NCBI GenBank assembly: GCA_015680685.1
Contig: MNCI01035280.1
Coordinates: forward strand, 46,151 to 102,262
Direction of reading: 5' to 3'
Source of the DNA: Gnetum montanum
Taxonomy: Eukaryota; Streptophyta; Gnetopsida; Gnetales; Gnetaceae
DNA length: 56,112 nucleotides
Part shown: one piece after another, positions 31,999 through 43,207 of the stretch
How positions within the stretch are numbered: the first letter of the stretch is position 1
Layout: each line of letters starts with the position of its first letter
Translations under genes and position numbers: made by a program
The notes under the pieces: generated by a model
What the model was told of the DNA's origin: nothing
Seen by the model: only the letters and a program-made list of their open reading frames with translations
Databases searched by the model: none

Positions 31999-34636
31999 CT
32001 AAAGCTTTTCTTCTTTTGTTCAAGGATTGTGTGTTTTCCATGTTGATGTTCCAATATTTGATGGAGTTGGCACCTCCCATGGACATAGTTGTTTTAGAAA
32101 CATCTAATTGGCCTTAATATACCAAGCCACAAACAATCATTGTTCCTTCTCATAGGCTCTAGCTTTGTCTCTACATTCTTGATAATCTGTGAGCTGTCGA
32201 GCCAAATCTACCATAACATCTTTCTAACCTTGATAATTGGATTTTACCACCTCCAACTTAGAATTTGCTACCTCTAATTTCTGTAGTGTCTTTTTGTGTT
32301 TAGCAAATTCTGCTTCATATTTGGCGTAGGTGGCTGCTACCTACTTTTCCAACTTTCTCCTCAGGCTTCTTACTGTTAACATGGCCAAGTTGGCATATTG
32401 TAGGTTTGTCAACTCCATGTATTCAATGAGATCTTGGATCTGTGGATCTGTAGGCCCCGACTCTTTAGTTCTACTTGGTAGACAAAGGTGTAAGTGTCTA
32501 GTATGGCCCACCAGTTAATGTTTTAAGCACTGAAAGTGTTGATATGGGTCTTGGCCATATGGATCTCCTTTTCAATGATCTGCTTATACATCCCCACCTG
32601 GTCCCACAAATGTTCCTTTAATTTTTCATGTTGCTTAGCTTCATTTTGCCATATGCTTATTTCAATAGCTATCTTCGAACAAATGGCGGGCACCTCCTCC
32701 ATTGAGAGGATCCTATTTTCTCTAGCTAAGCGATTCATATCCTAGTTGACCCTTATTAGTTATTCTCGCATTTGCTAAAAATTTTTCTTGAGAACATTCT
32801 TTTATTTTTCAATTTTTGTTAATTAAATATTTTTAGCAACAAGAAGTTTATTTTCTTTTTGTAAGGTCTTGAGTGCTTTTGCATGTGCATAAGTTTGGGC
32901 TTGTGCTTTCGAAGCATCCCAATTAGCCTTCTCTTACTCCATTGCCATCCTTTTATTCTCCTCTAATAATTTATTCAATTGTTCTGTCCTAAATAACACT
33001 AGCTAGTTGACTAGGATAAGTTGGGATGGATCTCGTTGTGTAGCTTGTAGGGCAACAAACTTCTCCTGGAGTCTTCTCAACTCATCTTCTGTATGTTTGG
33101 CCCTAACCTCATCCATGACTAGCTTTTCTTTCATGGAAATGAGGTCTGATTATGCTACTGTGACATCTTGAGGAATGTCAAACAAGGACGTCATTACTTG
33201 TTCTATTTGCAGCAATCAATCCAAAGCATCCTCATGTTCTGCAGGAGTTATCAAGGAACTAGCTAAGACTTGAGCATCGTGTGCTCTTGTGAGATGCACA
33301 AGTGGCACAATAAGGACATTAAATGATTCTTTGATGTGGTTTGTGACCACTTCTATTACTCTAGCTACATCTTAGTGTTACATGACCACTACAGTGGCAC
33401 CTTCACCAGTTTCTAATTGCACTTGAAAAGATGTAGCATTCCCAGAAATCTATTGTAACCAATGTGATTCCCGTTCTCCTGTTTGTATTGAGACCTCACT
33501 ACATGTGTGATCAATTGAGATCATGGGTTGTATAACATCGTCAATTACCTTGAGGAGGTTAGCCTCATGACTTGGTCCTACTAGCCTGTGGGCTACATGT
33601 TGGCCCCTACTTCCTATTATTGACTATGCCTCATGTCCAAAAGTTGGCTAGGCCCTGTTATTTGAGGTGTAGTGGGCCCAACCATATGCTCTTGCTTAGG
33701 CTCCAGTGTTTCACCAGCATCTTTCCTTGGTGCTAATGGCTTCAGTAATTCAACATATGAGGCATTTTGAGCTTTTCTAGGGATGTCACTGGTATACCCC
33801 AAAATTTCAGCATGCTAGCACAACTTCCTGGTTAGACAAGGGAAAGGCAATGCAAATTTCCCTATCTTACATTCATTAAACCACCTCAATATCTCTGTGA
33901 GATATAAATGGGGCAAATTAGCATCAACCTTTCCCATCAAAATTATGCTTCCTCTAGTTACATAGGTGGAGATCATGTTTAGTCCTTTTGTTGGGAAGAT
34001 GTGATAGGTGCCAATTTTGAAATAGATTCTCTCTTCAAGGGTGAGCTCCCCATATATTTTATCTTCCTTGCCATATGCCCTTTTTAACCATACTTTTCTT
34101 GCATTTACATCAGAGAGAGTAGATAGATGAGCAACTTTGGGCCTTGTATTTAGAAGGTTTAGAAATTTTGAAATGGCTTTAGCAGAGAAATCAACTGAAA
34201 TCCCACCAATGTCAGCAATGGTGCCTTCCTATTTATTATGCCAAAATTTGTAAGTCTCCCCCAAATACCATTTATCACTCTGTAAGAGGATAGACCATAG
34301 TGGAGATCCTTTAAGTTGATCTTTGACCAACTTAGAGGAAAATTTAATAAAAGGTCCAAAATTGAGTTCCACAATCATTGCAACTGATGTGGACCTTTCC
34401 TGAATTGCTTAAACACATTCCAAGGACAACATGGTATGTTGTCCTTATTTAGGTGCCCTACCTTCTCCACCTTCTACTTGCTTGGATTGTACAATAATAG
34501 GGGTTTTTCGATGAATGCCAAATGATTGTGTCTCCTAATCTACATGTTCTGTGGGAGGTCCTTGACCTCTGCCTCTCCTTGGGCATTTGGATGCACCTTG
34601 AGAGGGTCCTCCCTATTGTCCTCATTTAGGGGTCAT
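31999..34636 (-). pseudogene. element 3 ORF2: 3' accessory coiled-coil protein
   Basis: Best preserved long copy. Start at 34636 (MTPK) by alignment; basic CPRRGRGQGPPTEH follows. Conserved block at about 34400-34130: FGPFIKFSSKLVKDQLKGSP, DKWYLGETYKFWHNK, ISVDFSAKAISKFLNLLNTR. Next comes a segment missing from element 2, with ARKVWLKRAYGKEDKIYGEL and GLNMISTYVTRGSIILMGK. From about 33140 to 32050 it is coiled-coil-like (FRTEQLNKLLEENKRMAME; a stretch at 32738-32523 with HEKLKEHLWDQVGMYKQII). It ends at TAG at 31999-32001, the same place as in element 2. Several stops and frame changes. No enzyme motif is recognised; I infer a structural or regulatory protein of unknown role. Confidence 0.7.
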
Positions 34637-36659
34637 CTATAATCACACTAGGATCAATTGTTAGTAAGGTCATTTAATAAAATTTAATTATCTTATATCT
34701 TACTCATTTCCTTTAATGAATTTTGAACTTTTTTTGCTTAGTGTGATTTCAGAGTTAAAAATTTTCAAGGAAATCTCCCCAAAAGTTTGAATGTTGGGCC
34801 CAATTTGATCAAGTGACTCCAGTAATAATTTTTCATGGTTGGGGTGAAGGAATAAAATTAGTTTGGCATAAGTTCTTAGCATTTCTTAAGATCACTTACC
34901 CCTATTATATCCTTTGGAAAATAGCAAATTTTAAAAAATTTATGCATAACTTGGAGTGTGCCCTTCCCCCACAGCTAAGTTAAACACTCTACGTTTAAGT
35001 AGGTTTGATCGAAAGGAGAATTGGAGCATTAACGTGCAAGATATGGATGGTTAAATGGTAGATGCGCAAAGCATGAAAAATCATGAAAGAAAATCGCAAC
35101 TTCCCTCGCATGAACAATTGAAAATGATGTTGATGTGCATGGGGGGTGGGGGTCTATATATATAGGTTTTATGGATGTGATATCATGTATGTGCTAGTGT
35201 GGACCCGATATCACATTGGACCCGATACCAGGTACCTAATAATGTGTCCCTTCCAAAATAGGGTACTTAGTAAAATTGATGAATTTTTGAGTTTCCATGG
35301 CCAAAAATGAAGGATTTAAGGTAAATTTGAAAGATCTAGGGTAATGTTAAGTGGTTATTAAGGCACCAAAAGTGTAATAAAGTGGAATTATAAAATGAAG
35401 TTCTTGAATAGGGTGACGAAAAAGGACATGTAGTGGTGCAAAGGAACGTTTGGTTGAAATGATGATAAAGGAAATAATAAACTCAGTAATGCAATACTCA
35501 TATGGTATCAAATGATGTGATGGGGTGCAACAAGTACAAATTACAAAATTCATGCAAGTGGATCCTCCCTAAAGTAGGTTCCAACCTATCACGCCCTTGC
35601 ATAACCACACCTTAAAATGTCCGTAGGCACTAAAAGGGTCAAATGCAATCCACACCTATGCAACAAAACACACATATGTTAAATACCACTGTGATGAGGT
35701 ATGAATTCTATGCCATACAAGACATAAGTTAGAAATACTTGGACCATGAAGTGAGAGGAATCATAGAAGGGATTACAAAGACTAGGACATGAGGTAACTT
35801 ATCTTGGGCATAATGAATCCTGAGTGTGGGGTGTGATTAAGGTATCATTAACATTTCGCTCCAAGATCAAAACCAAGTCCATATCTCTAATTAGTGACAT
35901 CACATTATTTCATCCAATGATAGACAACCATAAGAGCATCATGACATCAAGGCATACGATCACTTAGCATTTTGTCCAAGGGAGGAGTCATTTAACTTTC
36001 TCTATGGCATGTTCTTCTTAATCTTTTCTTTGTCATTTTTCTTCTTTCTTTTTTTTTTCTTCGTTTGGCCACTTTAGCACTTTGTCTTTTCCAAAAGTGA
36101 TCTAGAGAAGCCACCAACTTTCAAGCATGGATGCATGTATTTCCAGTGGGACCCTCTAGAATAGCATTGAGTTTCTTTATTGAGTGCCTTTATTACTCTT
36201 ACTCCCATTTTTCGTTAGATCTACAAGGACCTTAGTACAACCAAGCTGTATGATAGCACAGACAAATGTCACCAAAGAGAATCCACAAGTCCCCTTGATG
36301 TCACACCTTGGCCATTCCCTCTTAGTCCATCACTTTTCACTCTGGGCATAATGAGTACAAAGTTACTTTAAGTTTTAACGATGACAAGAATATCATCGTA
36401 CCCATAGTAGAACCTCTTATTAATAGCATGGGTGGGTGGATGTTGTGGGCTCACTATCCAAATGATTAGTCACCTATGACTTGATAGCATAGAAAAACAC
36501 CTTAACCAACCAATTACATGAGTATTTTATTCATAGATGAGATTACCCTCAAAAATATAAAATGAAAAATTGAAAGATGAAAAATTAGAAAATAAAAATT
36601 GGAAAACAAAAAAAATTGTAAAACTAAAGAAAAGGAAAAAAATTTACTAATTCTGCTTA
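34637..36659 (-). other. element 3 spacer between gag and ORF2
   Basis: About 2 kb, non-coding by eye, collinear with 23458-25313 of element 2. It includes the AAGTGGATCCTCCCTAAAGT block near 35555 (plus strand) shared by all carriers. Confidence 0.7.
35154..35235 (-). promoter_or_regulatory. candidate internal promoter of element 3 ORF2
   Basis: On the minus strand GATATC blocks (35212-35207 and 35184-35179, plus an eroded GGTATC near 35228) precede CCTATATATATAG (35166-35154), about 515 bases upstream of the ORF2 ATG. The element's own U3 has the same GATATC-then-TATA order. A G-rich tract lies just downstream on the plus strand (35140-35152). Confidence 0.5.
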
Positions 36660-39021
36660 TTAGCATGGGGGATATCCTCCATGACTAAACCTTGGATCAT
36701 GGAAAGAATTAATAAATGAAAATTTTGGATCCATACATGTTGGAAATATTGGGGTTCGGTCATATCCAAACCACTGGGTGTCTTGGATATGAATGTACCC
36801 AAATTGGGGTTCACACACTTGATTAAAGTAGGCATAGTGGGGTAGATTATAAGATGTGGTCATGTGATAAGGAACTAACCCACTATGGCACCCGTGACCA
36901 TAAGACAGTATGCAAGGATTGATATGCCTCTTCACATTTTCATATTCATTGGGCCACATGGTTATTGGAGTGTTGATTGGTGGCTTGGATAAGGTAACAG
37001 GAGGCAGTGAGTTCAAAGAGGAAGATGCATCACAGTGCTAGGCTTATGCTGAGTTGGAGGATGTAGTGGTTTCAGACCCTTACTATCTCTTTCTACAGCC
37101 ATGTCTAAAAAAAAGGATGCTTCTGACATTGTGGAGGACTTCCACTGCTGTTGATAATAGTAACACAAGTAATGTTCGTGGGTTGATGTTGTGGTGCAAA
37201 TCCTTCCGATACTACTGGTGGAAATGTAGAAGGAGGTGAAGGATGAGAATATTGATAGTAAGGAGAAGTGTAAGGAACATGAGGTGGTGATCCCGTGGGA
37301 GAGGACATGAGTTGAGAGTACTCAGGAGAATGATAACGATGAGGTGAAGTAGAGGATATTAATCCAATTGGAGAAATAGGGTGTCGAACATAATAATCAC
37401 TTAGTGTCAGGGCATACAAAGGTTGAGGCCTATTTGGCAATGGTCTCCCCAACAACTAGGGGTTATGCCACGACGGTTGGTCACGGTACTTCTATATGAA
37501 TTTTGGATGTAACATTCTCCCCCAATGCTCATGTAAGTGTGACAAGATTGGGCATTAGCCTTTGGGATGATTTTATAAAGAAACATTGCATTGATACTTA
37601 TGATTTGTAGTTGGGTGTCTATCCTTATTTCCTTCAGCTCTTCTTTCAAGTTGTCAAATGGTGTTCTATCCTATTTCTTGATTTTTCATCCTCTGTTTGT
37701 TTTAGGTGTCAAAGTGATCATGCATGGTTTTACCTCCAATAATATTTATGTATTCTTCACATTTTTCATGTACCCATTCCATCATCTTATCAATCTTTAC
37801 CTCGATTTCATCCAGTGATTTTAGTATTGGCAAAGATGAATATGATTCCACCTCCTTGCGGTGAGTTGATTTCTCCTCTTCATGACTATGGACCTTCTTT
37901 ACTTTAAGAGTTTGGTCCTGTTGAGATCTTTCAACAATCTCCCATTTGGCCATTTCTCCTTCTTCTTTTGCTACCTATTTAAGAAGCTTTTGGAATTGGT
38001 GGGTTTGTAGTTCATATAGTTGACCTGGGGCATAAATCTCTAGGGTCTCCTTTGTTTCATTACAAAGCCCATCCATGATGTGATACATTAGCCTTTCCTC
38101 AGAGAACCCATGGCCTGGGTAGTTGTTTAACAATGAATAATATCTTTCTAGGGCCATGTCCAAGGGTTCATGTTGCCCTTGTTTCCACTCTTGGATTTGT
38201 CTCCTCAAGGTTAACACTCTTGCACAGGTTTGATATCTTTCATTGAAGAGTTCCACCATTGTCGGCCAATGGCAAATCAATTTCAGCTTTAAAGACATGT
38301 ACCATACTTTTGCTTGGCCAACAAGTGTCATAGGAAAGAGCTTAAGTCTTTGGCACCCATTATCAATATTTTTCCATACATACGCATCATAGAAGGCTTG
38401 TAAATGGTGTTGCAGATCTAAATCATAGCCTCCTGAAAACTTGGAAAAGTTGTTTAAATCAAGCCTAGGTAGACAACTTTCCTTACAATGCCTGCAAGAT
38501 ATTTGAATAGCTTGTTGTATATGCATTAGGCTCTTAGTGGCCAGTAGGGGTTCATCATCACTAAGTAAGTTATGAGTTTGTGAGTTAGAACGATGTTGTC
38601 TTTGTTTATGTTGGCGTTCCTGACTTTGCCCATGGGTTCAATTTTTATTTCTACACCAACCCCTTGAGAAATAATCATCCATGTCACAACCTGATGTTGA
38701 AAAAGCAAAGGAAGAGAGAGAATTGGAAGACTCATCATGACTTTTGTAAGTCTCCTAATCATCCCTTGATGTACTCTTGCTAATCATTAAGAAGGTACTA
38801 AGCCTTATGGGCCCCCTCATTCTATGGGATGCCCCATCCTCACTAAAGGTGTCTAAGTTGGATGACAATAGTTCTTGAGTATCATTGGGGTGTCTATGAA
38901 CATATGAAACTCTTGCATAAGATTAAGTACTCCAAACTTCTTCATCATCATAAATTGCATTGGTTCTCCAATGAATTCTGTCGCTAGTTGTTGTGTTAAC
39001 ATTGTCTTGTGAGAGAGACAT
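36660..39021 (-). pseudogene. element 3 gag, core largely open
   Basis: Starts MSLSQDNVNTTTSDRIHWRT at 39021. The Retrotrans_gag core at 38526-37975 is open for 183 codons: LPRLDLNNFSKFSGGYDL, LKLFPMTLVGQAKVWYMSL, ELFNERYQTCARV, IQEWKQGQHEPLD, YHIMDGLCNETKETLE. The zinc-knuckle region (about 37580-37530) has lost ligands. After frameshifts the Pro/Tyr-rich part (37455-37105) and the special C-terminus (37016-36660: WPNEYE, YNLPHYAYFNQVCEPQFG, FSFIN, SHGGYPPC) are open. The end replaces protease-pol seen in element 4. Confidence 0.8.
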
Positions 39022-39131
39022 TGTTGTGAATTGTGTGTGACTTAATTGAATTTCTTTTCTAAAAAATATATCATTAATACTTTGTTACAGGGATCTTGTA
39101 TGATATAACTAATCTAGATAACCAACACCGT

Positions 39132-39149
39132 TCCCCAAAAATGGCACCA
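39132..39149 (-). other. element 3 primer-binding site (tRNA-Asp type)
   Basis: The minus strand reads TGGTGCCATTTTTGGGGA, 13/18 to the tRNA-Asp primer site, one base from the LTR end. Confidence 0.8.
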
Positions 39150-39150
39150 A

Positions 39151-40006
39151 TGATGAGTGGCGAGATACCCCTACACTCAACCATATGAATATGAGCGTGT
39201 ATGCACAATTCAATCGAACTCTGTGGATAGACTAGTTGTGGCACCTAAGTAGTTATATGTTGATCATAGTTCATTGTCTTCCCACCTGAACTAGTATTTA
39301 CTTTGTCACATATAGTTTAGTCCAGAGTGAGGTGTATGATGTGATTTCTAACACTAAGTTACTCCTAGAGACAATGAGAAAGAATCTTGATTAAGTTAAT
39401 AAGCAATATGAAGAAAAATCTAAGCTAGCCTAAGTGCGATGAGCATCGGCCCTTAATCATCCATACACATTTTAGACCTCGTGTACTGCTTTTGGGGTTA
39501 TCAAGCACACATTACTTGTGCACTACTAGATATGCTACTGGGTTACCAAGTAGTTGCACTTAAATATTTGTGTAAGACATACTCATTCCACATTAACAAC
39601 AAGAATAGTAAATGACGATAAAGAAATATTAACTAAGAAAACAATAAATAATAATTAACAATTAAACAATTAAAAACTAAGTGAATGCTACAATGATGGA
39701 GTAATCTCAATCTTTATTATTACCGATTGTGTGCATGTCCAAGTACGTCACACTCAAACAAAGGTTCTGTACAATTACAAGCATCACATTGCAGGCATGC
39801 ACTTGGGAAAAGGAACTAAAAGCTAACAAAAAGACTTGATCCTAAAGACTTACTAAAATACTCCATTCCTATGCTCCCAAGTGTTCTATTTATAGGCTAA
39901 CACAGGAATCACGATATTGTGTATACGATATTATTTCCCAAGCTACGATATCACGTACCTGATATCGTGTACCCGATATTGGGGCCTTGCAAACTGCGAT
40001 TCATCA
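39151..40006 (-). repeat. element 3 5' LTR
   Basis: 856 bases, TGATGAGTGGCGAG...GATTCATCA on the plus strand. The minus-strand TATA box CCTATAAATAG lies near 39896; about two eroded GATATC units (39910-39980) lie upstream of it. Confidence 0.9.
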
Positions 40007-40480
40007 ATAGTATCCAAGATAAGTAAGATCTTTGTGAATGAACTAGTCCTTAAGGATGACTAATTTCTATGTCAATCTTAGTTAATCTATCTCCTTTACA
40101 CTTTGTATGACATCATGGTTTTGAAATTGGTTAGGGAATCTTATTCTTGGTTAGTACTTTTGAGTGCAACATATGACCCCATCCTATAGGTTGTTCCAAG
40201 TACACCAAGATGATTGGTTTTAGTAGAAGGATTTGATTATTCTTGCATGTTTGTATGTAGATATAGGTGACAAGAGCTAGGAGCTTGATCGTTATTGTAG
40301 TATGATTGATGGAGTTTTTTCCTTTTATTTTCAACTGTATTTTCTTTTGAGATTAAGGTATTGATGACCATGATGTATTAACATTGATTTACTAATGAAT
40401 TCCATTACTAGCTCTTCAAGAGTATGATTTTTATCATGATTTATGGTATTAACATTATATTCACTCTAATGTGGGCTTTT
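40007..40480 (-). repeat. repeat flanking element 3, homologous to the element 2 left flank
   Basis: The reverse complement aligns with 21190-21527 (shared CATACAAACATGCAAGAA and TTGGTG.ACTTGGAA-like text) and ends at the same TATCTTGGAT site. Relative to this repeat, elements 2 and 3 are inserted in opposite orientations. Confidence 0.6.
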
Positions 40481-40763
40481 TGTTTATACCATGCACTTTG
40501 GTATTTAAGGTTTATAATGCTTAAATTGACACATTTCTTCCATTTCATGGATCAGGTCATTGTGTAATGGAAAATTATTCTTTTGAGTAGTTATTCAGAA
40601 TAATGGCAACATCTGTAAAATTAAAGATGCCTAGTAATGGTTATGTTTAAGCTAGGATACGAAGGAGGAAGTTACGGAAGTAATTACAAGAGTGTAATTG
40701 AAATAAAGTTTATTTCAATGATTTATAGAGTGATTTTAAGATCTCATTCTCATCATAAAAGAT

Positions 40764-41240
40764 GTGGAGATAGGTGTTGTAGCCAAAACAATTATGAACA
40801 AGCCTGATAGAGCTGCAATGCGGTACCGTGGAGAATGTTCAGATCCCTTGGATCCGTTGAGATGGTATCCAGCAAGGCTCCCACAGATAAGCTCCACACT
40901 TGGTTCCCACGAGAGGAGGAAACTACGTTACTCATGTCCCAGACGAAGATGCAGATCCATTTTCTGCAGCATCCATGTTGTATATGAAAACCACAGGTTC
41001 ATTGTTTCATGTTCATTCACTACCAGGTAGGTTCTCATTCTAGGGATATGAGACAGCCTCCAAATAAATTGATGGTAAAGATGCCGTGACCTTTTCCTTG
41101 CAACATGGAGTATCAGATTCTGCAACTGAGGATGTAAGAAATCNGGTTGTAGAGCCAAAAGCAAATTCCAGGGGAGAGCAAAATTAGCAAAATGTGTCAG
41201 CAAGCGAACGAACCAGCGTTGTTGTCTTGCATTCATAGTA
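40764..41240 (-). pseudogene. GC-richer gene-like segment, unrecognised
   Basis: Base composition and codon-like texture stand out from the AT-rich surroundings, as around 5.5 kb. On the minus strand one frame reads SSVAESDTPCCKEKVTASLP and VVFIYNMDAAENGSASSSGT with a few stops; another reads SPRYRIAALSGLFIIVLATT near 40800, a possible membrane segment. I recognise no family. It could be a decayed exon of a host gene or captured sequence. An ambiguous base lies at 41144. Confidence 0.35.
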
Positions 41241-41495
41241 ATTAAATATTGCTATTGCAAGATCCTTAAAAGTAGGCCACTGCTTCTATGTCAATAAAAG
41301 TTGAAGTATTCCTTCAGTTATTCCTTGTACGCTACCATGGTTCAAACATGATTTGTTTTGCCTTCCAACCAAGTGAAGCAGCTGTGTGAGATTCCACGTC
41401 CTCATTGGCTATTGAATATAAAGAAAAAGAAAGGCGAAATACAGCTATTTTTAAGAAGAAAGGGAATTTATGGGACAAGTGTTCAAAGTCCCATA

Positions 41496-42834
41496 TGAAT
41501 GGAACACTTGTCAATTATGGTAGTTATAAATCAACATGGTGGTTGTAATTACCAAATTGAACACTTGGCAACTATAGCATTTAACTCTACAGTGGTTATA
41601 ACTAACCGCCATAATATTTGTAATTCATCCTAATTTTTCATAATGCTTGTAACTATGTAGAAGCTACTCTAAAAGGAGCTTAAGGCTAGAACTAAAGGGG
41701 GGAAATTTGGAAGAAGATTAAGAAGAAATATATTGAAGATTGTAAAGCATGGCTTGCTAAAGGCATCAATTCAAGTGCTTTATTTAAATCTTATGAGTTC
41801 TTTTCTTATCATTTTTTCTTTAGTTGCTTAGCTAATGGTTTAGATAGTGTCATGCTTAGCATTTAATTTTGGGATTTTCTTGTCACTCTTATAGCTATGG
41901 TTTTTTGCACAATACTAGACTTCTATTAGGTTTGCCATATAAGAGCTTACGTTGTCTGAGAAAAGCATCTTGAGCAATTTAATAGTAATGTCTTTATGAA
42001 ATTTCTTGTTTGAGTTTAAAGGATCTAGAAAATCTTTGATACTTTGAGATGACTAAAATAGCTTCGTTTTTTTTTAAGTTTATTGCATTAATATTTCAAT
42101 CTTGAAATTATCAATTTTTTTCTAAAAGCTCTATTATTTGAAATTCTTAACAACTATTAACTAGCCACATGAAAGCTTGTACTTTGTTGTTTACAAAGTG
42201 TTTTGATAGTTAAATAAGAGTGTCTTTTACAAAATTGCTTATTGAGTTTAGAGGGTTTGGACAATTCATAAAATTTAGATTGAATTGGAATAGCTTTATT
42301 GCAAAGTGTTCCCTCATGTCAATTTATCTCACTTAAATGTTTGAGATTTCACACAAATTGGCCATTCTTTTGTTTTCTTTTTCTAAACCCATTAAATCTC
42401 ACCCTATTTGTAGTTTTCTTATGGAACTTTCTCTCTGGGGAAAATTAGGAGTAGCTTTTTGGAAATTTTGTGCTTAAGCATTTTTGTGGAATTTTATTTG
42501 TTTCAAGCAACATACTATAGGGACCATATAAACTAAGTGACTTGACAAAATAGGGATCTTTAATGACTCGCAATGTTTGACAAGGTTAGCCAAATTTCTA
42601 TTACAATAGCCAATTACAATTTCATACACAAACCTAACCATTTCAACAATCACAACTACTACTACACAGTCACACTCAATTTGCTCTATAACCATTGAAT
42701 TTATTTGGAGGTATCTGGGACTTGGTGTTACTAGAGACCAATAAGCACCTAAACCCTATTTGAAGGAACACCTTCATTTCCCATGATCTCGATCACAAGA
42801 CCAAAGGCTAAATGTTGGTGGTCCCAAACAATCA
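41496..42834 (+). repeat. solo-LTR-like repeat, copy B
   Basis: Plus orientation, with possible ends TGAATGGAACACTTG...CAAACAATCA. Homologous along its length to copy C and, inverted, copy A. No flanking target duplication and no primer site next to it. The antisense open frame 42695-42474 matches that of copy A. Confidence 0.7.
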
Positions 42835-43207
42835 TTAATAGTTCTTTTTGGTAGTAGAAAGAAGGCAAGAAACTTTGTTACCTAAGTGCATAAGTTAACA
42901 GTTTTTTACATTCAAATAGATCGATAGACCTAGCACACCAATAGTTCTTTTTTGTGCTAGGAGGGCTTGAAAGAAAATAGTTATTATTTTGAGTTAATGA
43001 CTAAACAGACTAGTAGTTTAGAATATTTCAAAGGTTCTATAGAATTTCTTGATTATAAGATCAACTATTCATCAGAAGAAGAACAAAAAAAGATTTTTGA
43101 GTTTGGATGTAGTGGAGTAAAAACTAGAAAGATAAAGAGATCACCTCTTTTGTCTAGTTTATTAGTCTATAAGATAAGGACCAGCTACTTTCTTTTTTAA
43201 AGTCCCA
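42835..43207 (+). other. 373-bp segment between copies B and C with a 77-codon open frame
   Basis: The plus-strand frame 42967-43200 (MKENSYYFELMTKQTSSLEY, then FKGSIEFLDYKINYSSEEEQ) is unlike any family I recognise. A 9-bp inverted repeat (CCTAGCACA / TGTGCTAGG, 42929-42937 and 42953-42961) lies just upstream. I see no primer site or polypurine tract, so the B-C pair is not clearly one element. Confidence 0.35.

Larger units (their letters stand above)
31531..40006 (-). mobile_element. Ty3/gypsy element 3: non-autonomous, gag plus ORF2, no pol; 3' LTR truncated
   Basis: About 8.5 kb, minus strand. Same plan as element 2: LTR 40006-39151, primer site, gag, spacer with promoter-like box, ORF2 (longer than in element 2), polypurine tract, then only about 190 bases of the 3' LTR. 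No pol motif in any frame. The truncated left end means no target duplication can be checked. Confidence 0.9.

Noticed and set aside
42967-43200. Possible plastid-derived open frame (FKGSIEFLDYKINY)
   Set aside because: I could not match it to any plastid protein I know, so origin is left open.
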